NCBI GenBank assembly: GCA_026120035.1
Contig: JALRME010000014.1
Location: 620,001 to 684,000, forward strand
Source of the DNA: Coleophoma eucalyptorum
Lineage: Eukaryota; Ascomycota; Leotiomycetes; Helotiales; Dermateaceae
Direction of reading: 5' to 3'
Length of the DNA stretch: 64,000 bases
Part shown: one piece after another, positions 51,479 to 64,000 of the stretch
Layout: each line of letters starts with the position of its first letter
How positions within the stretch are numbered: the first letter of the stretch is position 1
Translations under genes and position numbers: made by a program
The notes under the pieces: model-generated
Told to the model about the DNA's origin: nothing
Database searches by the model: none
The model's input: only the letters and a program-made list of their open reading frames with translations

Positions 51479-51660
51479 TACAATAATAGATTGAGAACTA
51501 AGCATCCTGTCCGCTCTGCCATACATAAACTTCAGGATCCTCAGAAAGATAGTCTCATCCTCCCATTAGTCTAGCAGGGGTCTCTGCCTTAGAGGGTGAG
51601 CCGGGTGAGCCGGCAACTGTGAGCCCAGGTAAGTCGTGGGGGGTAGGGCATAGGGTGACT
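51479..51660 (+). mobile_element. 5S-headed SINE-like element, copy C
   Basis: The head is a diverged 5S 5' part (ACATACAATAATAGATTGAG, CCGCTCTGCCATACATAA). The body matches copy A best: ACTTCAGGATCCTCAGAAA, GTCTCATCCTCCCATTAGTC, TAGCAGGGGTC, CTTAGAGGGTGAGCC, then GGTGAGCC and TGTGAGCC units. It is more diverged in the head than copies A and B. Confidence 0.6.
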
Positions 51661-53473
51661 TTAAAGCATATCAAAATGAGCAGCTGTTATGCCTTCGTGG
51701 CCTCATACTTAGTTGAAAGCCAGCATACGGGAAACAGGGTGCTACAGCACTGTAGGAAATGCAGAGTAAATCGAGTAATTACTACCATTATACATGCACC
51801 TCATCCTATGAATGGGTTCTTAGCACCATTTACGACCCCCTTGAGCAGTGGTCATGTTTTATTTCCGTGTACCATCATTAGTAGAACACTGCTTAGTCGC
51901 TGGGTAGAACACGCCCCTCCGGCGGTCGGGAGAAGTAAATCGCAAAAAGATCTTCCGGCCGCCTAATACCTCAGCAACCACCACCATCTTCAACTGTTCA
52001 TAACTGTTTTTAGTTCTTTATCAAAATTACAACTTCTGTATTTGAGTAAACTAGTATCAATCATGTTCTTTTTATCTACCTTATCTTTATTCAGATTCCA
52101 TTATATGCTACGTCCCGTCAGACAGTGGGCTATAACTATGAACTTTGGTTAGCGGCGCATACGAAGGTAAGGGGCTTGTAGATTGATTTCACCAGCCTGG
52201 CAGATAAAATCAAAGCTCTTTTATTAGTGTCAGTTGTGGCATTTGTAGTGCCTACTTCATCCTTTAACTGTTTGCTTATCTTCTACAGCAATCCCTGTAA
52301 TAATGAAAGCAATCTCCAGGCATAGCAGTAAGCCTTAGTGCAATCTATGCACTGTACCTATTCTTTGAGTTTGGAATTCACGCGGCAAGACCCATAAAGG
52401 GGATTGGAGATTTAGAGATGCAGCCCAAAAAAAGAGCATTTCTTCCAGGAGCAATCTCTAAGGCCTTAGCCAAAGTCGAAGGTATTGGCGCCGGTCCGGG
52501 TTGGCCATAGGTTGAGTTCGGTTGCCATGATGTATCATCATATCCGGCGCAAGAAGGTGAAGATAAAGATGAGTCTAAATGGCCTGAACTATACATCATC
52601 ATCCGACTTGTGGTATTCATCATTGGAATAACTATTTTGGCTTTTAGATAGTACCTAATTGAAGAACACTATGCTAGTATAATGTGTCTGAAATCGACTT
52701 CGTGATCCAGCGAGCCCTCATGAAGAGCCTTCAGACTGCATTCATAGCGGGGCCAATTCTGATAATTGTCGGACTCGACAACGTGGATTTTCCCTTTGAT
52801 GGCTGTCAAGTCTCTGCTATTTTTGTTTCGTTTTTGCTTGAGGGCAGCAGTGTATTTCGTACGGGAACCAAGATAGTAAGCCGTTGTACTCCTGAAACAA
52901 ATAACACCGAAATGATGCTGGAATTTATGAGCTTGAGAAGAGCGATTCTCACATGAACATAAAATTATAGTTGCGATTGTACCTTGGTTTCAAAGGATAG
53001 AGTCAGTCTAGCTTATAAGTTATATCCTACTGTTGATCCTAATGCCATGCGTAGGTATATATCAATCTTGCTACTACTAATAATCTAGCATTTGGAGTTT
53101 TAGAACTTGTATAAGCTGTTATAAGTTGATGGTAATCTGGCGTTATATATTTTTTATAAGCAAATAGTCTATAGGAAACCAGAAGAGGACACTATCCTGT
53201 ATACCTCTCCCATATAAGTGTAGTTTATAGCGGTCTTTTTCACGTGGTTACTTGAGTTTCAATCTCTACCTAAGAAAGCTTAGGAGATTTGTAGTTAACC
53301 CAACTAGCCCTTTTACAAGGGTAATGCTTCTCTAATTTCTAAGAATATATGTCAAATCAGACACATCAGCATCGATAATAGCACTTCAGAGATTCTGCTG
53401 TGAGTAGGCATGAAAGTATCAAGAAACTGAATTATTATTTACAAAATAAGTCGAAGTCGTTGCCCCCCCCCCA
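51661..53473. other. Intergenic region downstream of the giant gene
   Basis: No supported gene. An 81-codon minus frame with an ATG (52378-52623, AGYDDTSWQPNSTYGQPGPAP) and a 90-codon plus frame (52684-52956, non-ATG) may be fragments of a decayed gene. A short C-run precedes the giant gene's stop codon at about 53463-53472. Confidence 0.4.
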
Positions 53474-58680
<5,207 letters not shown>

Positions 58681-60071
58681 TGAAAATCAGTAACAAAACA
58701 CTCCCTATTTTGTTACAATAATTTTGGCATTTGAGGTGAAGTATTAATGCATTCTGAAGACAATATAGAGTCCAACCTGGGGGGTAGCTGAAACCAATTT
58801 ATGGGAAGGGATAGGGTTATATGCAAACTCCCTCAACTCGCTAATCGTTGTGACCCTTGATTGTCCTGTCAACCTGTGAGAACCGATGGCGATGCTAAAT
58901 TCCACAACAAGGGAGCTAGCTATGATAGATGTCCAAGTCGCTGCATTTCTCATGACGGAGATACTAGATCAATCACAATTTCGAACTAGAAGGCCCCGCT
59001 ACGATAACTAGACAACGGTAGATAGTTTGTGGTGGCTGCGGAGGGTAAGTGTCATAGTAATAGCACTTCCTAAACCCTTCCCAATATAAGCTTTATGGGC
59101 ATGTTGGCCAATAGGGCACAAGAAAATGACCTAACACCAGTGTATTTTCCGCTTCTGACCTGTTGCTTAGTGACAACGCCAACAATGCACTTCTGGAAAT
59201 GTCTCTTAGCAAGCCTTCCAGATCAAATTTGGCAAAGGTAAAAAAGCTGTCGGGCGAGCACTATAGAATGCTGTGATTCGCAATTAGGAGTCGTGCTACG
59301 GTTGGCGGCTTGGTTGGCGGCTTGACACACGTGTTGTCACACGTGTGCAAAGAAAACCCAGGTATCAACGGGTATCAATTAATCGCTTTAATACATACTA
59401 CTGCGGCGTCGATGGCGTGTTTATAAATTATTGATGTTCTAGCCATGGTGAATGATGCTTAATATGAGCATCACCAGTGTGGCCTGTGTATAGACATGAG
59501 GCTTGATGTTACGTCGTACAGCACATAATTAATGTCAACATTTACAGAGCTATATAGTAACTAACTCTCAGTCTTCCAGTCCTCCGTCCCCTATCTGTTT
59601 GCTTTTCTTTTCTTTTTTTGCTTTGCGAATGGGCCAGTGATCTATTTATGTTTTTAGCAGAAAAGAAATCAATCTCTCATTCTCAAATAGCCTATGAAAA
59701 ATCTAGGCTTAGTCTTGGATTGATGGTGGATCCCTTGCTCCCATCCTTGCCTCTCTATTAGGACTTTGGGGCGGGGAGGGGGGGGGACAAAGGGGCTATC
59801 GATAGGCGTTGAAACCGCTCTGGAAAAGTGGGAACTTGTCAGTTGAACCACGTGTGTAGATATACATACACAGCAGGTTCTAAAGGATGTGTGATAAAAT
59901 ATAGAGGAAATCATCACATTTCCGTAGTTGCATGATCGATTGTGAGATGAAATAACGACATGAGCTTAGTATGTACCATGCTTAGCCCGATCGGTTACCG
60001 ATTCTGTCTCCTTACTCACCCTGTCTTACAGGTTTTGTTTGGCTATAAGTTAAAATTGTGCAGAAATTGTC
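58681..60071. other. Promoter side of the giant gene and gene-poor DNA
   Basis: No supported gene. A 69-codon minus frame (58744-58953) is unrecognised. A pair of CACGTG sites lies at 59328-59345. A G-run lies at 59780-59787. Confidence 0.45.
59328..59345. promoter_or_regulatory. Two CACGTG E-box palindromes, 12 bp apart
   Basis: CACGTG at 59328-59333 and 59340-59345, each within a CACACGTGT-like context. A direct repeat GGTTGGCGGCTT lies just upstream. E-boxes of this type are bHLH-factor sites; here they are about 650 bases before the giant gene. Confidence 0.35.
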
Positions 60072-60190
60072 ACATACGACCATAGACTGAGGAGAATTGG
60101 GCATCCCGTCCGCTCTGCCATACACAAGCCTCAGATCGGTAGATTAGTAGTTGGGTGGGTGACCACCAGCGAATACCTACTGTTGTATGT
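60072..60190 (+). rRNA. 5S ribosomal RNA gene, full length
   Basis: 119 nt. The ends pair (ACATACGAC with GTTGTATGT). Helix partners CTGAGG and CCTCAG are both present. The internal control region TTAGTAGTTGGGTGGGTGAC (C box) and CCACCAGCGAA are intact, and a T-run (from 60190) directly follows as Pol III terminator. Dispersed single 5S genes are normal in filamentous ascomycetes. It is the only complete copy in the window. Confidence 0.92.
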
Positions 60191-60579
60191 TTTTGTCATC
60201 TTATTTTTTTTAGAGTATGTTATTTTGTTTAGCGAGTGGCGTATCCAGAGTGTTCGAACTCAGCCGTTGCACTTGCATCTTCAATCAAGCTGTACCTCTG
60301 TACTTAACTTAATCGTACCCACTTTCTACCTTCTACCTTAGGTACAGATAGAAGGTAAAGACTGATCTTGTTTAATATCTTGCTTACCTACTTCGAAAAG
60401 GCTTGTCAAGGACTTAAACCAATCTACTCACATGTATCTGTTTTCTGTTACCCATCCCAACTTTGCTTCCTGCGAAAAAACGACATAAGCCTGAGAAAAG
60501 GTAAAGTTCTTCTAGAAGAATTAGTCGCTGGAGTAATTTTGTCTCTAATAATTTCTATATTAGAATAACCTCTTACAAG

Positions 60580-61227
60580 ATGACCGCTCCATACCAGGAG
60601 ATCTGCCAAGTCACGGAGCGACAGAAGCGCAAGCACTGGGGTTTCGTGTTCGTTCGCTGCACCTACAAGTCGCAAGAGAGGTGGGACAAGTTGATGGCCT
60701 CACTCAAGGAGAAAGCACAATTGTGGGTCGAGTCTTTTCAAGATGGACCAGAGGACGAGCTGGATATGAGAGCTTTTGACATGAAAGCATGGACTGTTAT
60801 CGAAGACCAGGGAGCCCTTGATGGTGCAGACATGCTACAATCATCTTATAAGTTCAACGAGTGGGTATTATCAGAAGGGAGTCTAGAAGCGGGGTTTGAA
60901 GAAGGCAATCGTCCATCAGGTCCACGCTATCAACTCTTTGTACATGTTGACGAAGAGAGCTTAGAGAGTGTGGTCGATGGTGAGAAAGCTATTGCGATAG
61001 ACGGGTACTTCCTTAAGATTGTATATGCAAATGCAGTAATATCAGCACATGAAGCCCCGGACGAGGGGGAAGAAGAGGATGACGAGGAAGATGCCATTTG
61101 GGCTTTATACAATCGCACTAAAAAGCTCAAAGGTAATGATCTTGCTGCATTATACTATAGGATGCTTCACAATGATGCTATATGGTACAATTTAGAAGTG
61201 GACTATAACACAAGAATTATAAAGTGA
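60580..61227 (+). CDS. Hypothetical acidic protein, 215 aa
   Basis: A single ATG-started exon with no introns. It begins with a conserved-looking segment (KHWGFVFVRCTYKSQERWDKLM) and an extended helical/beta pattern. WTVIEDQ in the middle and a strongly acidic run of about 13 residues near 164-176 (EGEEEDDEEDA) precede a C-terminal helix. No signal peptide or transmembrane helix. I have an impression of a lineage-specific family in leotiomycetes but cannot name a domain. It sits between the 5S gene and a solo LTR that was inserted only about 23 bases beyond the stop codon. Confidence 0.7.
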   Translation: MTAPYQEICQVTERQKRKHWGFVFVRCTYKSQERWDKLMASLKEKAQLWVESFQDGPEDELDMRAFDMKAWTVIEDQGALDGADMLQSSYKFNEWVLSEGSLEAGFEEGNRPSGPRYQLFVHVDEESLESVVDGEKAIAIDGYFLKIVYANAVISAHEAPDEGEEEDDEEDAIWALYNRTKKLKGNDLAALYYRMLHNDAIWYNLEVDYNTRIIK

Positions 61228-61254
61228 ATTTAATTAGTATAATAGAGTAATTAA

Positions 61255-61479
61255 TGTTGGTCTGCCTCTTATTTCAACTGTAATGACAGGTCAAAAATGA
61301 GGTAAAAATGTAGATATGATTCTTCTAAGTGAGAGTGATGGAGGTCTTATCAATACTTTCGTTCTGTTTGCAGTACAAACAGAACAGGTACCGATTCGAT
61401 CTCCGTTCATAGTAATGCGTAATTGCAAACAGGTGTATAAACGGGTGTACAAACAAGATCTAATAACGATATTCTAACA
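61255..61479 (+). mobile_element. Solo LTR 4 (family A), 225 bp, perfect target duplication
   Basis: Begins TGTTGG, ends TTCTAACA. It is flanked by ATTAA at 61250-61254 and 61480-61484, a perfect 5-bp duplication. The 5' ~120 bases are close to LTR 1. A hairpin-like pair TTCTGTTTGCAGTACAAACAGAA near 61363-61385 is unique to this copy. Confidence 0.85.
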
Positions 61480-63018
61480 ATTAACTTGTACGAAAAAAAT
61501 CCGCTTCGCTTTTGTTGTAACGTACTTTATAAGCAAGTCGGTCACTTTTTTAGACTCATGATGAAATCCCCTTTATTTCTCTACAACAACATTAGTTATT
61601 GGCTACAACTATCATTGGTTCAGCTGAATCAGATGATTCTATAGCCTCTTGATATATGCGAGTATTATGACTAGGCCTACTACATACCACAATACCAGCC
61701 TTCGTATGAGCCCCATTTTCATAACTACTATCTTGACAAGTTTCTTGCTTTACCTACTGATCTATATCCTTTTGCTCTAATAAATCCTCTGCAACTTATA
61801 TCATAAGTGCGCCTCTAAGTTTTACGTAAGTTTTTTTTAGCCCTACAATGTTTGTTTAAAGCTTCATTTGCTTTACGTAGTGTAGACACCTCGGAATAAA
61901 GATGTGAGAGCTTAATGACAGGGAACCAACATAATTCGGCCGTAAAAAGTATATCCTCAATTCCTATAATAGACTAATCTCTATCCTCCTAATTTCTACA
62001 TCGAATACTCTTTTTATCTGGTGCCAATCCCGGGCCGACTCCGCCCCCCCCCCGATACAGGGGCGGACGTCGACATGCCTGCGATCCTTAAGCGAGCACT
62101 TATTGAGCCTTGTCACATGACAACGCATAATGTCACGTGGTACAACTCCTGACGACTCCTGACAGTCTCGAAGCAAAATATCGAGGGAACCAAGAGTACG
62201 AGAGGAGCTCAAGACATTAAAAACTTCAGTAATTACTTTGGGCAGGAGGGTTAAAATCCCACCGAGCTAAAGGCCTAAAATTTAAGACAAGCAGACCATA
62301 TAGGGAGAATCACAAAGGTGGAAAACATAGGCTAGGTAGAGCAAAGTGGCTGTCGACACAAACGCAGGAGATGACGTTACTGATGTGTTGAGACTATACT
62401 CAGCGGGTTGTCATAGAGAACAAACTTCATCGAAGTAGCGCATCAATTATCTACACGTGATCTGCCGCAATTTTTGGTTCGAGACCGTCATTTTTAAATG
62501 CCCATGTTCCCCACTTGACGGAGTACGCCATTGCCAATTTGGTGCAGGGAACACCTCTGGAATTGCCTCCGTTAACAGTTGATGCTCAGTGATGAAGAGA
62601 AACTTTGAAGAAAAAAAAAAAATTAAAAAAAAATTGGAAGATTCGAAATCAGAGGCGTTATATCGCAATGGCTACGAATTATGAAGCAGGGCAACGAGAA
62701 TCTAACCTATCCCTTGTCATAATGATTTCATCAATCCGACCGGAGGGAGCTCGTACCTCGTAGTCCAGCACTTTTTACCTATGGTGTATTTCATTGTGTC
62801 ATCTTCCCTAGCTGTGAAGCCCGTTGACAATGGCGTGCTCAGCTCCCGAGGTCGGCTAACGATAGAAAATTTTGCGAATTTCAAGGGGCCGGACGCAAGC
62901 CATGGCCTTGCACGAGTCGATGCTTCCCTATATATGATATTTTCAGGAAGACATCGCCTGAAGATCTTGTGAATTGTTTTGCTTCATCTTTGTCTCTGAC
63001 CTTGACCCCGTCCCCGTC
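61480..63018. other. Intergenic region before the amino acid permease
   Basis: No supported gene. Minus frames at 61964-62212 and 62447-62668 have no recognised content. An A-rich run (62608-62632) and a C-run (62044-62053) are present. Confidence 0.45.
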
Positions 63019-64000
63019 ATGTCTGACTCTTATACTCCAGCCTCGGCTGCTGAATATGGGGCTTCGAAGCTGCCAACCGAACACGAGGGGAAAAAGGGCA
63101 CCGAACGCGACGAAGATTATGTTCAGTCCGCTTCGGGTGAGCTCGATGCCATCTATGGTGTTGGTGGTGTTGGACATACCCAAAGAAGATTGAAGGCACG
63201 ACATGTGACTTTTATCGGTTTTGGTGGTGGAATTGGTACGGGTCTTTTCATAGGTACTGGAGCAGCTTTGGCTAAAGCTGGACCTCTGGGTCTCCTTTTG
63301 TAAGCTCTTCAATTTTCTGAGAAACGCGAAAAAAACATGTCTGACAAATTCAGGGCTTTTATTATTGTTGGTGGCATTCTGTGGTGCGTTATGGAATCAA
63401 TTGGAGAGCTCGCTACCCTGGTAAGTCAACGAAAGAAGCCCTTTTCAATGCCATAAATTGACGATGAATAGTTTCCTACCGCTGGATCTTTCCCGCATTT
63501 TGCTACCCGTTTCGTTGACCCGGCTCTGGGATTTACCCTGGCTATATCGTATGGTTATTGCTATACAATCGCAATCGCTTCAGAAGTTTCCGCTGCCGCA
63601 GTCGTTGTAGTAAGTGTCTTGACTGCTTGATTTGATTTACCTTTACTGACTCTGGTAGTCATATTGGACAGACATTACACCCGCACTTGTGATCAGTGTG
63701 GGTCTTGCTGCAATCTTCTTTATCAACATCATGAATGTTCGTTTTTATGGTGAGGCTGAAGTCATCACGGCATCCATCAAAGTTCTCTGCTTTATGGGCC
63801 TGATTATTGTGTCCTTGGTCATTACTCTCGGAGGAGCTCCCAACCACGACCGTGTCGGTTTCCGGTACTGGAACAACCCAGGACCTTTTACGGACTACAA
63901 CGGCATCAAAGGTAGCACGGGACATTTCCTTGCCTTTTTCAGTGCTTTCATCAATGCCAGTTTTTCCTTCATCGGCGTTGAGACCGTAGTTGTCGCGGCG
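63019..64000 (+). CDS. Amino acid permease (yeast AAT family), 5' part
   Basis: Exons 63019-63299, 63354-63420, 63472-63609 and 63659 to beyond the window end; about 275 residues are visible. The hydrophilic N-terminus (1-65) ends in RRLKARHVTFIGFGGGIGTGLFIGTG, the first TM and substrate-backbone-binding motif of the APC superfamily, fungal amino acid transporter family. GELATLFPTAGSFPHFATRFVDPALGF (TM3 loop, joined across intron 2), the VRFYGEAEVITASIKV segment and GFRYWNNPGPF are all diagnostic. It imports amino acids with protons at the plasma membrane; specificity cannot be set. Introns are 49-54 nt. Confidence 0.95.

Noticed and set aside
52378..52956. Short opposing frames downstream of the giant gene
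   Set aside because: No recognisable domain; they may be decayed coding DNA, but support is insufficient.

Overview
The window is nuclear DNA of a filamentous ascomycete. Genes sit on both strands and are split by short spliceosomal introns (mostly 45-60 nt, GT...AG). Intergenic stretches are long and AT-rich, the full-length 5S rRNA gene is dispersed rather than in an array, and the proteins are typical of Pezizomycotina. A leotiomycete (Helotiales-like) host fits the gene styles, but that is inference. The ORF-level reading frames are broken by introns, so gene models here were assembled by hand from splice signals and frame continuity; each gives its exon coordinates.

Layout. 1-102: 5' end of an unidentified minus-strand gene. 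4077-5723: MFS transporter with a GC-AG intron. 7072-15119: a dense housekeeping block with the nucleoporin Nup155/Nup170, the very-long-chain 3-oxoacyl-CoA reductase, ERG28 (head-to-head with the reductase) and galactose-1-phosphate uridylyltransferase. 16038-17536: secreted GH28 pectinase. 18703-19748: F-box protein. 20984-22013: membrane-anchored DUF5672-type protein. 23256-23720: degraded pogo-like transposase. 24088-29297: maltose-type O-acetyltransferase, Zn2Cys6 regulator and phytanoyl-CoA dioxygenase-like oxygenase, a possible mini-cluster. 30091-32259: membrane-anchored TAP-type alpha/beta hydrolase. 35517-37522: patatin-like phospholipase with a zinc-finger-like tail. 37676-46600: gene-poor, repeat-rich zone with solo LTRs, 5S-derived elements, tRNA-Ala and a yellow/MRJP-like secreted protein. 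46637-47933: P1/S58 (DmpA-type) aminopeptidase. 49936-50451: small protein sharing a module with the giant gene that follows. 53474-58680: a giant secreted protein with a Thr-rich segment, a DUF7908-like domain, about 360 collagen-like triplets (interrupted by a 423-base assembly gap) and a C-terminal WSC-like domain. 60072-61479: 5S rRNA gene, an acidic hypothetical protein and a solo LTR. 63019-64000: 5' part of an amino acid permease.

The most interesting material is non-coding. One family of dispersed elements starts with a 5' piece of 5S rRNA and continues into a shared body with GGTGAGC-like repeats, resembling a 5S-headed SINE. A second is a family of solo LTRs (TGTTGG...YRACA ends), two with perfect 5-bp target duplications. 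The collagen-like giant gene and the possible acetyltransferase/regulator/oxygenase cluster are the most interesting coding features.
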